The translations under genes were made by a program, and so were the position numbers. From assembly GCF_900637665.1 (NCBI RefSeq), contig NZ_LR134386.1, positions 620,001 through 684,000 on the forward strand: 64,000 bases of DNA, written 5' to 3'. The notes below the pieces were generated by a model. It saw nothing but the letters and a program-made list of their open reading frames with translations. It ran no database searches and was not told the origin of the DNA. Shown here one piece after another: positions 18,874 to 27,461 of the stretch (the first letter of the stretch is position 1; each line of letters begins with the position of its first letter). The stretch comes from Chryseobacterium nakagawai (GTDB lineage Bacteria > Bacteroidota > Bacteroidia > Flavobacteriales > Weeksellaceae).

Positions 18874-20006
18874 GAAAGCTAAATATTTATTTCTTGTTTT
18901 TTGCATTGGTAACGCTTGTTTCCTGTCGTACCGATGAGATTCTTATTCCTATGGAAGTTGTGGAAGGGCTTAACCCTGTTGAAAACACGGGAATAAAAGG
19001 ATTCTATGTATTGAATGAAGGAAATATGGGAAGCAATAAATGCACCCTTGATTTTTTTGATTATACCAAAGGCACCTATTATCGGAATATTTATTCCGAG
19101 ATCAATCCGAATGTTTTAAAAGAACTGGGAGACGTAGGAAATGATATTAAAATCTATGGAAGCAAGCTATATATTGTGGTCAATGTTTCCAATACCATCG
19201 AAGTTCTTGATGCTAAGACTGCCAAGCATATTAAATCAATTTATTTACAGAATTGCAGATACATGACCTTCAAGGATGGAAAAGCGTATGCCAGCAGCTA
19301 TGCCGGTCCTGTAGATATCAATCCGCTGGCTCCCAAAGGTAAAGTTGCAGAAATAGATACTGTATCCCTTTCCATCCAGCGTACAGCAACAGTAGGATAC
19401 CAGCCCGAAGAAATGGAAATTGTGGGAAATCAATTATTTGTTGCCAATTCCGGAGGATACATGGTTCCGAATTATGATAGGACTGTTTCTGTAATTGATC
19501 TGAACACTTTTACAGAAAAGAAAAAAATTGATGTTGCCATTAACCTTCACCGTCTTAAAAAAGACAATTACGGAGATCTATATGTAAGTTCAAGAGGAGA
19601 TTATTATAATGTTCCTTCCAATTTATACCTGGTAGATGCAGCAACCGGAGTGATAAAGAAAGACTTTCATATTGCCGTTAGTGAAATGACCATCGTGAAT
19701 GATAAGTTGTATTACTACGGAAATGAATTCAATTATAATACCCATGCTTATGTAAAAACATTTGGAATCATAGACGTAAAGAATGAGCAGGTTATTTCCA
19801 ATAGGATTATTGATAAAGAATACGAATCCATCATTAAAACACCTTACGGAATCGCAGTCAATCCAATTACAGAAGATATTTATATGACAGATGCCCGAAA
19901 CTACGTATCAATGGGATTTGTATACTGTTTTGATAAAAACGGACATTTTAAATGGAAAACCGAAGGTGGAAATATCCCTGCCCATTTTGCCTTTTTATAT
20001 AATTAA
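18870..20006 (+). CDS. BtuG-like surface beta-propeller lipoprotein
   Basis: A 378-residue lipoprotein (MRKLNIYFLFFALVTLVSC) made of YncE-like beta-propeller repeats, for example GFYVLNEGNMGSNKCTLDFF, NTIEVLDAKTAKHIKSIYL, TVSVIDLNTFTEKKKIDV and SNLYLVDAATGVIKKDF. In Bacteroides, BtuG is such a propeller; it caps BtuB at the cell surface and captures cobalamin with very high affinity. The 4-bp overlap with btuB and the shared riboswitch support the same role here. The equivalence to BtuG is inferred from fold pattern and context. Confidence 0.85.
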   Translation: MRKLNIYFLFFALVTLVSCRTDEILIPMEVVEGLNPVENTGIKGFYVLNEGNMGSNKCTLDFFDYTKGTYYRNIYSEINPNVLKELGDVGNDIKIYGSKLYIVVNVSNTIEVLDAKTAKHIKSIYLQNCRYMTFKDGKAYASSYAGPVDINPLAPKGKVAEIDTVSLSIQRTATVGYQPEEMEIVGNQLFVANSGGYMVPNYDRTVSVIDLNTFTEKKKIDVAINLHRLKKDNYGDLYVSSRGDYYNVPSNLYLVDAATGVIKKDFHIAVSEMTIVNDKLYYYGNEFNYNTHAYVKTFGIIDVKNEQVISNRIIDKEYESIIKTPYGIAVNPITEDIYMTDARNYVSMGFVYCFDKNGHFKWKTEGGNIPAHFAFLYN

Positions 20007-21245
20007 ATGAAACTGATCAACATGAATAAAAAAACTATTACTTATTTAACAGCTGGGTTTTTATCCCTTCTATTTGCAGGAATGATTGCGTCCTGTCAGC
20101 ATGATGATGAGGTTGCAGCACCGGTTCCTACTGATCCGGAAGTAATACCTCCCACGTTTAAAGGATTAGATACTGCTTATACCATTGAACGTTTCAGGGT
20201 ACTGAGTATTCCTACCAATATTTCAGGAAACATTACCTGGAGCATTAATGACTCTATCATCTCCCAGAATTCCGAACTGGAATTTATCAGCACAAAGACC
20301 GCTACTTATCCTTTAACATTAAAAGTAGGAAGCGATAAAGTTTTTCATTCTAAAATCAGAGTCACCAAAGAAGCAGGAACATTAAGTAAATACATTTCCA
20401 AAGTTTTTGACTTCCGTCCGGCAGTAGGACAGTTTATGAATGAAATTCCAGAATATGATTTGGGCAATACAGCAGCAGATATGATTAAAAAAGCCAATGA
20501 CTATCTGGTAGGTTCTAATTCTTCCATGATAAGCCTTGGAGGTTTCGGAGGACATGTAGTGTTTGGTTTCGATCATACCATTCCTAATATGGAGGGAAGA
20601 GATTTTAAAATATTAGGCAATGCGTTTTTTGGAAACTCTGCTAATGATCCTCGCTCCGGAAGTTGTGAGCCAGGAATTATTATGGTAGCCTATGATAAAA
20701 ATAAAAATGGAAAACCTGATGATGATGAGTGGTACGAAATTGCAGGCAGTGAGTACTTTAAAAATACGACGACCAAAAATTATAATATTACTTACTTCAA
20801 ACCTAATGAAAATAAAGCTCCCGTTCCGGGAAATGACGGCTGGCAGACAGATATAGAATATATCAAATGGCAGGATAATCTTGGGAACACAGGATTTAAA
20901 ACAAAAAATGCATTCCATTCACAGAGTTACTATCCTTTATGGCTTTCAGATGCTTCTTACAGTTTTACAGGGACCAGGCTTAAAGATAATTTTTATGATC
21001 AGAGTGGAGTAGGAAACTATTGGGTAGGAAAATCCTATGAATTTGGATATGCGGATAATGCCCCTAATAATGATGAGGCTTCCAATATCGATATTTCATG
21101 GGCAGTTGACAAAAACGGAAAATATGTGAAGCTTCCGGGAATAGATTTCGTAAAAGTATACACTGGAATCAATCAGGAAGCCGGATGGCTGGGGGAGGTT
21201 TCTACAGAAGTGGCAGGAGCCTACGATTTACATCTAAAAAAATAA
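20007..21245 (+). CDS. Surface lipoprotein of the B12 uptake operon, uncharacterised
   Basis: A 412-residue predicted lipoprotein (signal MNKKTITYLTAGFLSLLFAG, acylated at the Cys of IASC). The ATG used abuts the previous stop; one five codons in (20022) is equally good. After a Pro-rich stretch there is an Ig/PKD-like region (FRVLSIPTNISGNITWSIND), then a large domain with GGHVVFGFDHTIPNMEGRDF, GSCEPGIIMVAYDKNKNGKPD (a Ca-binding-like Asp loop) and WLSDASYSFTGTRLKDNF. I do not recognise a named function. As the third gene under the cobalamin riboswitch it is likely an accessory corrinoid-binding surface protein. Confidence 0.85.
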   Translation: MKLINMNKKTITYLTAGFLSLLFAGMIASCQHDDEVAAPVPTDPEVIPPTFKGLDTAYTIERFRVLSIPTNISGNITWSINDSIISQNSELEFISTKTATYPLTLKVGSDKVFHSKIRVTKEAGTLSKYISKVFDFRPAVGQFMNEIPEYDLGNTAADMIKKANDYLVGSNSSMISLGGFGGHVVFGFDHTIPNMEGRDFKILGNAFFGNSANDPRSGSCEPGIIMVAYDKNKNGKPDDDEWYEIAGSEYFKNTTTKNYNITYFKPNENKAPVPGNDGWQTDIEYIKWQDNLGNTGFKTKNAFHSQSYYPLWLSDASYSFTGTRLKDNFYDQSGVGNYWVGKSYEFGYADNAPNNDEASNIDISWAVDKNGKYVKLPGIDFVKVYTGINQEAGWLGEVSTEVAGAYDLHLKK

Positions 21246-21275
21246 CGTACGTAAAATATATTTAAATCAATAAAA

Positions 21276-23552
21276 ATGAAAAAGTTCTACCTTTTTACCC
21301 TACTTTTTCTGTTTGCATTTTTCACGAATGCCCAGATAAAAGTACAGGGAGTTCCAAGGAATGATATTCCGGGGAATACTCCGTTAACTACCACTAATAT
21401 TACAACCAACATCACTTTTTCTGATATTCAGTATTGGGTGGGAACAGGCTCTAACCAGGCTGCATTCGTAGTACAGTGGAATGATAGTAAAAATCCGGAT
21501 GCTTTAGTATGGGGATTCAGATGGGATGGAAATGCAACAGGTGAAGATATGCTTAAAGCAATTGCAAAGGCAGACAAAAGATTTTTTACATTGCTTTATC
21601 AGGGGACTCAGTTTGGATCAGCAATAGGAGGACTGGGATTTGATTTGAACGGACAGGATTCTAATGCCCTTATTAAAAGTGGTAATACGACCTATCCTCT
21701 GTACCCTGTGGATGGTATTGTAAATACAACAGCTTATGATTTTGATGATTATGTAGCAAAAGATGTTAACGATCATTGGAAATCAGGATGGTATAGTGGT
21801 TTTTGGTCTTATTGGGTGAAAAATCCAACTGATGCTGACTTCGGATTTTCCGGTGTTGGAGCTTCTTCCCGTGCTTTACAAAATGGATCATGGGATGTTT
21901 GGAATTACAGCCCGGATTTTCAAACACCTCCAATGTCATCTACTCTTACACCGGTTTCTCCTTATGTAAGTTCCACTAATTTTACCAATGGGTTCTTTAT
22001 GGTGAATGAAGAATGGTTTGGACATACAAACGGTTCTGTAAACTTTATAGATAATAACGGACAAATCAATTACCGTGTTTACAGCAATGCGAACAATAAC
22101 CATGCTTTCGGAGCAACTACGCAATTTGGAACAATCTATGGAGATAAATTCTATTTTGTATCTAAACAGGCAGCAGACGGAGGAGATGCTCAGTATACTC
22201 CTGGTGGTAGATTGGTAATTGCCAATGCACAGACGATGCAGAAAATTGCAACATTTAATACGATTGGAGGTGGAGACGGAAGATCATTCTTAGGAGTAAA
22301 TGAGAACAAAGGATATATTGGAGCATCCAATGGTATTTTCTTATTCGATATTGCAAACCTACAGGTAGGCAATATGATTGCGACTACCGGTGGTGGAAGC
22401 CAGTATGCCGGGCAGATCGGAAATATGATCCGGACTTCAAAATATGTTTTTGCAGTAAAGCAGAGTGTAGGAATTTTAGTAATTGATCCAATTACAGATA
22501 CTGTTGTGAATACTATTGCCGGAGCTTTTATTTCTGTTGCTCAGGCAAAAGACGGAAGTATCTGGGCGATTCAGAATCAGAAACTGGCAAATATTAACCC
22601 TGCAACTCTTACCATACAGTACTATGATATCCCAACTACAAAATATTCTGACTCATGGGGTGCGTGGAATGCAGGAAGTTTTACAGCAAGTAATACCGAA
22701 AATACATTATATTGGATCAAAGCAGGCTCTGGATTTAATCCTGGAAACCAGATTGTGAAATTTGATGTTACTACAAAGGTATTTAATGAAAGCTTTATTA
22801 CATTACCAGGACAAACAGCAACTTATAAGCAAATTCCTTATGGTGCAGCACTTCGTGTAAATCCTGCTAATGGGAATCTTATCCTGAATACTACGGAAAG
22901 TGGATTCGGGGCACATTATCAGAAAAACTGGATTCATACATTTGATAGCAATGGTAATCTGATTGATACTAAAACATTGGCTGATTATTACTGGTTTCCT
23001 TCATTAGCCGTATTTCCGGATAATACAGCACCAGTTATAAACAATACATTTCCTTCACAGGTTACCGCAACAGGAACTACAACTATTGATTTGAAAACAA
23101 TGGTTTCTGATGAAGACAGTTTTGGCTCATCTATTGTAAAAACGATCAAATCAAACACTAATCCATCAGTAGTTGCGGCAGAAATCAATGCCAATGAAGA
23201 ATTAGTACTTACCCCAATAGGACCAGGAGCAGCTGATATTGTTATTAGTTTCAATTCTAATGGTAAGGTTGTAGAAAAAACACTTAAGGTAAGCAGTACT
23301 GCCTCTACTTTAGCAACCGCTGAGGTGAAAAAGCTTGAATTCGCTATTTATCCAAATCCTGTTACAGATATCCTTTATATCAAAACACAGGAAAAAGTAG
23401 TAAACGTTTCTATTTATGATGCTTCAGGTAAGTTGATTAATACTCAGTTCAATAATGGGCGGGTAAATGTAAGTATGTTACCAAAAGGAATGTATATTCT
23501 AAAAGCGATCACTGATAAAGCTGTATATCAGCAAAAGCTAATTAAAAATTAA
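21276..23552 (+). CDS. T9SS-sorted surface protein of the B12 operon (propeller-like)
   Basis: A 758-residue secreted protein: signal peptide (LFTLLFLFAFFTNAQ), an N-terminal domain rich in aromatic residues (NITFSDIQYWVGTGSNQAAF, WGFRWDGNATGEDMLKAI), a central propeller-like part resembling YncE/DUF5074 proteins (GILVIDPITDTVVNTIAG), an Ig-like segment (PVINNTFPSQVTATGTTTI) and a type A T9SS C-terminal sorting domain (FAIYPNPVTDILYI ... GMYILKAI). T9SS cargo crosses the outer membrane and is anchored or released. Thirty bp separate it from the previous gene and a strong terminator follows, so it is the last member of the B12 operon. Its ligand is not proven. Confidence 0.87.
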   Translation: MKKFYLFTLLFLFAFFTNAQIKVQGVPRNDIPGNTPLTTTNITTNITFSDIQYWVGTGSNQAAFVVQWNDSKNPDALVWGFRWDGNATGEDMLKAIAKADKRFFTLLYQGTQFGSAIGGLGFDLNGQDSNALIKSGNTTYPLYPVDGIVNTTAYDFDDYVAKDVNDHWKSGWYSGFWSYWVKNPTDADFGFSGVGASSRALQNGSWDVWNYSPDFQTPPMSSTLTPVSPYVSSTNFTNGFFMVNEEWFGHTNGSVNFIDNNGQINYRVYSNANNNHAFGATTQFGTIYGDKFYFVSKQAADGGDAQYTPGGRLVIANAQTMQKIATFNTIGGGDGRSFLGVNENKGYIGASNGIFLFDIANLQVGNMIATTGGGSQYAGQIGNMIRTSKYVFAVKQSVGILVIDPITDTVVNTIAGAFISVAQAKDGSIWAIQNQKLANINPATLTIQYYDIPTTKYSDSWGAWNAGSFTASNTENTLYWIKAGSGFNPGNQIVKFDVTTKVFNESFITLPGQTATYKQIPYGAALRVNPANGNLILNTTESGFGAHYQKNWIHTFDSNGNLIDTKTLADYYWFPSLAVFPDNTAPVINNTFPSQVTATGTTTIDLKTMVSDEDSFGSSIVKTIKSNTNPSVVAAEINANEELVLTPIGPGAADIVISFNSNGKVVEKTLKVSSTASTLATAEVKKLEFAIYPNPVTDILYIKTQEKVVNVSIYDASGKLINTQFNNGRVNVSMLPKGMYILKAITDKAVYQQKLIKN

Positions 23553-23583
23553 TTTTAGCATAGCTAATTTTTGTTTCACTCTG

Positions 23584-23611
23584 ACCCGGCCATGAATTGG
23601 CCGGGTTTTTT
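23584..23611 (+). terminator. Terminator of the B12 operon
   Basis: ACCCGGCCA and TGGCCGGGT form a perfect 9-bp GC-rich stem with a TGAAT loop, followed by a T-rich tract. Confidence 0.92.
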
Positions 23612-23683
23612 GATAAAATAAGAAGTATTTTATGGCGTGTTTTCAAAAAAAGAAATGTTTGTCTTTATAAGTAGAAAGAACAT

Positions 23684-23718
23684 AAAAGAAGCAGGTTATC
23701 ATTTAACCTGCTTCTTTT
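23684..23718. terminator. Second strong hairpin, bidirectional terminator
   Basis: A 15-bp perfect stem (AAAAGAAGCAGGTTA and its complement) with A and T tracts at its ends. It could stop transcription from either side in the noncoding stretch before the minus-strand gene. Confidence 0.75.
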
Positions 23719-23899
23719 ATATCATTTAGCTTATCTCATAATAATAATCTATGGTTCCCTTCACTGGTATAAAGACCTCTCCATTCTTGATGAGCTAATA
23801 ATGATTATGTCTTTGATTAAGGTGAGGGATAAAACAATTTTATCCGTTCCAATAAATGAATGCGGTTTTATGACAAAACTGGCAATAGATATAAAATAA

Positions 23900-23928
23900 A
23901 ATCGGCAGGCTTGAAAAGCCTGCCGATT
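23900..23928 (-). terminator. Terminator after the T9SS protein gene (minus strand)
   Basis: AATCGGCAGGCTT and AAGCCTGCCGATT form a 13-bp stem around GAA; a T-rich tract follows on the minus strand. Confidence 0.9.
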
Positions 23929-23946
23929 CATGGCATGTTTAATTAT

Positions 23947-24726
23947 TTATTTAAGTAAAACCTTACTTGAATGCGTTTTTCCATCCTTAGTCTGAAGTTT
24001 TATAATATAAAGTCCTTCAGGTTGGTTGGTTTCAAATGTATTTGAATTTAATTTAGTGCGGAATACTTCTTTTCCGGAAGTGTTGATAAGAGTAACCTCG
24101 GAGCCTTCTACTTTTAAATTTTTATCCAAAGTAACCTGTCCGTTTTCACCATGAGCCATAAAGCTGATGAAAGGATCTCTATACTGGTATCCATAATATA
24201 CCCTAAGCTCTCCTCCTAAACTCAGTAATCCTCCATTTACATTGATCTTGATACGATCATAAGGCTTGTTCATCGTAAGTTCAATTTCCCCTTTGCTTGG
24301 ATCTGTTCCCCCAAGTATTAAAATGTCATTGTTTAGGTTTTGATAATCATTGTTGGAAACATCTCCATTGAAGGTCTCAATAGATACCCCTCCCAATACC
24401 TGTGCACTTAGGGGAGTTCCGTTAGAACCAATACCAATAACCAATTTATTCGTATAAGTACTGTTAGGGAAAATCAATGTTTGTTCGGTGCGTGCCAGCA
24501 AACCGATGGATACCTGTAGAACAGAATAATCATTTTCATTAGGACCAATGGCATTCAGAGGGTTTAGTACTCCACAGCCTATACATACTCCATATACCTG
24601 ATTGTTTTGAGCATTTGCATAATATTTTACAATTTGAGCAAATGACATATTGCTTGTTAGAAATAATAAGCAAACAAAAACGGCAGCCTTAATACTGCGG
24701 GAACTCAATAATAAATTAGTTTTCAT
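23947..24726 (-). CDS. Secreted T9SS cargo protein, CxGC/NPLNA family, copy 1
   Basis: A 259-residue protein with a signal peptide (AAVFVCLLFLTSNMSFAQ) and a C-terminal T9SS type A sorting domain (LKVEGSEVTLINTSGKEVFR ... GLYIIKLQTKDGKTHSSKV). The body starts with a motif shared with its neighbour: VYGVCIGCGVLNPLNAIG followed by NENDYSVL. Two Cys in CxGC suggest a disulfide or a metal site. It is clearly a paralogue of the 24930-25700 product over its full length. The domain may be carbohydrate-binding-like (repeated beta strands such as GGLLSLGGELRVYYGYQ), but I do not recognise it. Confidence 0.88.
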   Translation of the reverse strand: MKTNLLLSSRSIKAAVFVCLLFLTSNMSFAQIVKYYANAQNNQVYGVCIGCGVLNPLNAIGPNENDYSVLQVSIGLLARTEQTLIFPNSTYTNKLVIGIGSNGTPLSAQVLGGVSIETFNGDVSNNDYQNLNNDILILGGTDPSKGEIELTMNKPYDRIKINVNGGLLSLGGELRVYYGYQYRDPFISFMAHGENGQVTLDKNLKVEGSEVTLINTSGKEVFRTKLNSNTFETNQPEGLYIIKLQTKDGKTHSSKVLLK

Positions 24727-24878
24727 ATTTTAAAAATTTTGATTTTTTAGTTTTATGTAAATTTATAAATAAAATGATTATGTTAATTATTTTATTTCAT
24801 TTTTTTGTGATGTAGTTATAAATCAATTTTTATAATCTATTTTTTTTAATTATAAAATAATTAAATTTTATTTTCTTG

Positions 24879-24927
24879 ATTCATAAAAAAACGACAGCCT
24901 TTTAATGACTGTCGTTTTTTATGAATC
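24879..24927. terminator. Long-stem bidirectional terminator between the two T9SS paralogues
   Basis: GATTCATAAAAAAACGACAG pairs with CTGTCGTTTTTTATGAATC except for one bulged A, giving U-rich ends on both strands. It follows the 24930-25700 gene on the minus strand. Confidence 0.85.
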
Positions 24928-24929
24928 AT

Positions 24930-25700
24930 TTATTTAATAATGATTTTTTTAGAATATGTTTTTCCTTCCTTAGTTTGAAGAGTCATGATATAAACTCCTC
25001 CAGGCTGATTAGAGTCAAATGTATTGTTTCTTAGTTTTGAGCGGTAAACTTCTTTTCCTGAAGTATTGGTTAATGCAACTTCAGAACCTTTTACAATAAC
25101 ATTTCCACTTAAGGTAACTTGTCCACTTTGGCTATGAGCCATTAACTGTATTAATGGATCCTGATAAGCATAATAGATTCTGAACCCTCCGCCAAGACTT
25201 AGCACACCTCCTGTTAAGCCAATTCTTATTCCGTCATAAGGTTTTGCCGGTTTAAATTCTACCGTACCTCTGTTAGGTGTGGCTCCCAGTTTCAGAAGGC
25301 TTATGTCGATTGTTCTGCGATCTTCATTAGAACTTCCTCCATTCATGGTTTCAAGGGTTACACCACTTAATAGTTGTACAGATAAAGGAATGTTATCTGT
25401 TCCAATGCCTACAACTAGTCTTGTGTCAGATCTAAGATCCGGGAAGATTAATGTTTGTTGAATTCCTCCTAGCAATGCTGTTCCTAATACCATAGTAGAA
25501 TAATCATCTTCATTACCGCCAACAGCATTCAACGGATTGTCGACACGGCATCCTAAACACGCTACACCAAATACACCTGAACTTTGTGCATGAGCGTAAA
25601 TTCTGTCCTGTGCAAATGAAAATTGAGCGGAAAATAAACACAATGCCACTATGGCACCTTGCAAAGAGAATTTATTTCTCAAAAGTAAATTAAATTTCAT
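24930..25700 (-). CDS. Secreted T9SS cargo protein, CxGC/NPLNA family, copy 2
   Basis: A 256-residue paralogue of the previous gene: signal peptide (GAIVALCLFSAQFSFAQ), the shared motif VFGVACLGCRVDNPLNAVG then NEDDYSTM, matching blocks QQTLIFPDLRSDTRLVVGIG and GVLSLGGGFRIYYAYQDP, and a T9SS type A sorting domain (VIVKGSEVALTNTSGKEVYR). I start it at the ATG giving MKFNLLLRNKF; an upstream ATG would add 11 residues. Each copy has its own terminator, so they are transcribed separately despite being adjacent. The duplication looks old, as the copies differ throughout. Confidence 0.88.
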   Translation of the reverse strand: MKFNLLLRNKFSLQGAIVALCLFSAQFSFAQDRIYAHAQSSGVFGVACLGCRVDNPLNAVGGNEDDYSTMVLGTALLGGIQQTLIFPDLRSDTRLVVGIGTDNIPLSVQLLSGVTLETMNGGSSNEDRRTIDISLLKLGATPNRGTVEFKPAKPYDGIRIGLTGGVLSLGGGFRIYYAYQDPLIQLMAHSQSGQVTLSGNVIVKGSEVALTNTSGKEVYRSKLRNNTFDSNQPGGVYIMTLQTKEGKTYSKKIIIK

Positions 25701-25917
25701 GTTATTATTTTTTAGATGAATAGTTTTAGTCAAATTTAAGGATAATAAGAAGAAGCAAAAAATAATATTTCCATTTTTGGTGATATTTTTAATGAAATTT
25801 AATATACCTCAGTATACTCAAGCTTGAAGGTGGTTTTCTTATAAGAATGAGATTAAAGATTCTGGGATCAATATATATAAATTGAGAAGAGGAAAAATGT
25901 ATATGTATAGAAACAAA

Positions 25918-25945
25918 AAAAAGGACTTTCGAAAAAATCCTTTTT
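25918..25945 (-). terminator. Terminator after the tRNA-Glu cluster
   Basis: AAAAAGGA pairs with TCCTTTTT; a T-rich tract follows on the minus strand directly after the last tRNA gene. Confidence 0.7.
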
Positions 25946-25947
25946 GG

Positions 25948-26019
25948 TAGCCCGTAGGGGAATCGAACCCCTCTTACCAGAATGAAAATCTGAGGTCCTA
26001 ACCGATAGACGAACGGGCC
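25948..26019 (-). tRNA. tRNA-Glu (anticodon TTC), copy 1
   Basis: On the minus strand the 72-nt gene has an acceptor stem GGCCCGT/ACGGGCT (one G-U pair), D arm GTCTATCGGTTAGGAC, anticodon loop TTTTCAT (anticodon TTC) and T arm GGGGTTCGATTCCCC. CCA is not encoded. It is identical to the next two copies. Confidence 0.97.
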
Positions 26020-26084
26020 CTCTATCTTCCACTATCGAAATAGTGTGTTAGCTTTTGTTTTTACAAGTATCAACTCTTAATTTG

Positions 26085-26156
26085 TAGCCCGTAGGGGAAT
26101 CGAACCCCTCTTACCAGAATGAAAATCTGAGGTCCTAACCGATAGACGAACGGGCC
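26085..26156 (-). tRNA. tRNA-Glu (anticodon TTC), copy 2
   Basis: Same 72-nt sequence and structure as copy 1. It is separated from copy 1 by a 65-bp spacer containing a small hairpin (CACTAT, loop CGAA, ATAGTG at 26030-26045). Confidence 0.97.
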
Positions 26157-26193
26157 GGTTAGATGGTTTAAGTAATAGCTTTTTTCTACTTTG

Positions 26194-26232
26194 TTTTTAA
26201 AAACCACTGTAAAACTCAGTGGTTTTTAAAAA
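26194..26232. other. Hairpin in the tRNA spacer
   Basis: TTTTTAAAAACCACTG and CAGTGGTTTTTAAAAA form a perfect 16-bp inverted repeat in the spacer between tRNA copies 2 and 3. It may be a processing site or an attenuator in an rpsT-tRNA transcript. Confidence 0.6.
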
Positions 26233-26237
26233 TTAAG

Positions 26238-26309
26238 TAGCCCGTAGGGGAATCGAACCCCTCTTACCAGAATGAAAATCTGAGGTCCTAACCGATAGAC
26301 GAACGGGCC
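26238..26309 (-). tRNA. tRNA-Glu (anticodon TTC), copy 3
   Basis: Same 72-nt sequence as copies 1 and 2. It starts 9 bp after the rpsT stop codon on the minus strand, with no promoter in between, so it is probably cut from the rpsT transcript. Confidence 0.97.
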
Positions 26310-26318
26310 GCTATACTT

Positions 26319-26573
26319 TTACGCTAATTTATTAACGTGCTTTGTTAATTTGCTTTTTAAGTTAGCCGCTTTGTTTTTGTGGATAATATTTTTCTTAGCT
26401 AATTTATCCAATAAAGCGATAACTTTTGGCAGTTGCTCTGTTGCAGCAGCTTTGTTTTCCTCATTTCTTAAGGCTTTCAATGCTGTTCTAGCAGTCTTGT
26501 GATAATATCTATTACGAAGTCTTCTAGTTTCGTTCTGTCTGATTCTCTTTAATGCTGATTTATGATTTGCCAT
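26319..26573 (-). CDS. rpsT: 30S ribosomal protein S20
   Basis: An 84-residue small-subunit protein that binds the 5' domain of 16S r[18 protein letters not shown] at the N-terminus and the Lys/Arg-rich three-helix body ([35 protein letters not shown]) are typical, and the length fits the family. I use the ATG giving MANHKSA; seven extra codons upstream are not part of S20. A full promoter lies just upstream and three tRNA-Glu genes just downstream. Confidence 0.98.
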   Translation of the reverse strand: MANHKSALKRIRQNETRRLRNRYYHKTARTALKALRNEENKAAATEQLPKVIALLDKLAKKNIIHKNKAANLKSKLTKHVNKLA

Positions 26574-26591
26574 ATCGTTCAAATGTGAGTG

Positions 26592-26622
26592 CAAAACTAT
26601 AAACTTTTTTTTAAACTACCAA
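26592..26622 (-). promoter_or_regulatory. Promoter of rpsT and the tRNA-Glu cluster
   Basis: On the minus strand TTG (26620-26622), a 20-nt spacer and TAGTTTTG (26592-26599) fit the Bacteroidota consensus. Confidence 0.75.
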
Positions 26623-26639
26623 ATTAATTTTGAAAAAAT

Positions 26640-26960
26640 TTAATTTTCTTCTGAAAGGTACTTTCTAAGCTTATTTATTGCTTGTTCTATTTTTAAATTT
26701 TCTTGTTCTTTTTCTATTTTTTTGATCGTATTCCCTAGCATGATCAGTGCATTATTCCATTCTCCAGTGGTATTGGTGAAAGTGAGTGCATCTATTGTCA
26801 CTTCAAAAGCAACCCTTTCTCCAGTCCTGTAAAGTCTGAAACTGATTTTATCATCTCTGCCTGTAATCCCGTCTTCATTGATTTGTAAATCGTAACTTTT
26901 TGGGTTAGAGTGGATTTTCTTAAAAAGCAACTTTGCTTCTTGTATTTTTAAATCCGGCAT
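26640..26960 (-). CDS. Conserved hypothetical protein, 106 residues
   Basis: A small soluble protein with no signal peptide or membrane segment. The N-terminal two thirds look like a beta-rich domain (YDLQINEDGITGRDDKISFR, GERVAFEVTIDALTFTNTTG) and the end is a charged helix (NTIKKIEKEQENLKIEQAINK). I do not recognise the family. It has its own upstream region with a possible -7 element and a leader hairpin (26977-26996), and it lies 66 bp upstream of rpsT on the same strand. Confidence 0.75.
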   Translation of the reverse strand: MPDLKIQEAKLLFKKIHSNPKSYDLQINEDGITGRDDKISFRLYRTGERVAFEVTIDALTFTNTTGEWNNALIMLGNTIKKIEKEQENLKIEQAINKLRKYLSEEN

Positions 26961-27427
26961 GATATAAAATTTGATAGTCTGTAGAAAACTACAGACAGGG
27001 GGTTATCAATAATATCTTTCATCAGTGTTACCATATTTGTCTGACAATTATGGTTAAATTTATTAAAAAATTTTTGCAAATATAAGGCTTTTGTGAGATA
27101 TAATATAAATAGAATTCTTTTTTAAAAGAAAAATCATGATATTTTTATTTGAATAATAATAAATATCACTGTACCAGTAATCTAGAAATTCATGTTTTTT
27201 TATTGCTGATGCAAACTAAGTGGTAAGTTCTAATAAGAATTGGAAAAAAGGATATTGCATTTATAGTAGATTTACCAATAAAAGAATATTTTTTGTAGTC
27301 TGCTAACTAGAATTTCTGCTTAAAATAAAATCCATCGGTTTATTTTCACTGAAAAATCGGGTTGTATTGGGAAGATAGTAAATGGCGAAAATGGGATTAC
27401 TGATTGATCGTATAAAAATAAAAAAAA
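26961..27427. other. AT-rich gene-free stretch
   Basis: About 470 bp without a credible gene. It contains a perfect hairpin GTCTGTAG-AAAA-CTACAGAC (26977-26996) 16 bp upstream of the 106-residue protein's start, and a TATATTTG -7 element on the minus strand at 27077-27084. I see nothing else recognisable. Confidence 0.5.
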
Positions 27428-27451
27428 GAGAAACGATAAGTATCATTTCTC
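27428..27451 (-). terminator. Terminator after the fourth tRNA-Glu
   Basis: GAGAAACGAT and ATCATTTCTC pair (one wobble) around AAGT, and a run of seven T follows on the minus strand. Confidence 0.82.
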
Positions 27452-27461
27452 CTTTTTTTTG

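Noticed and set aside
25948-26309. Three evenly spaced identical ~72-bp repeats, resembling a CRISPR array at first sight
   Set aside because: Each unit folds as a complete tRNA-Glu gene on the minus strand and the spacers are 65-81 bp with hairpins; no cas genes are present.
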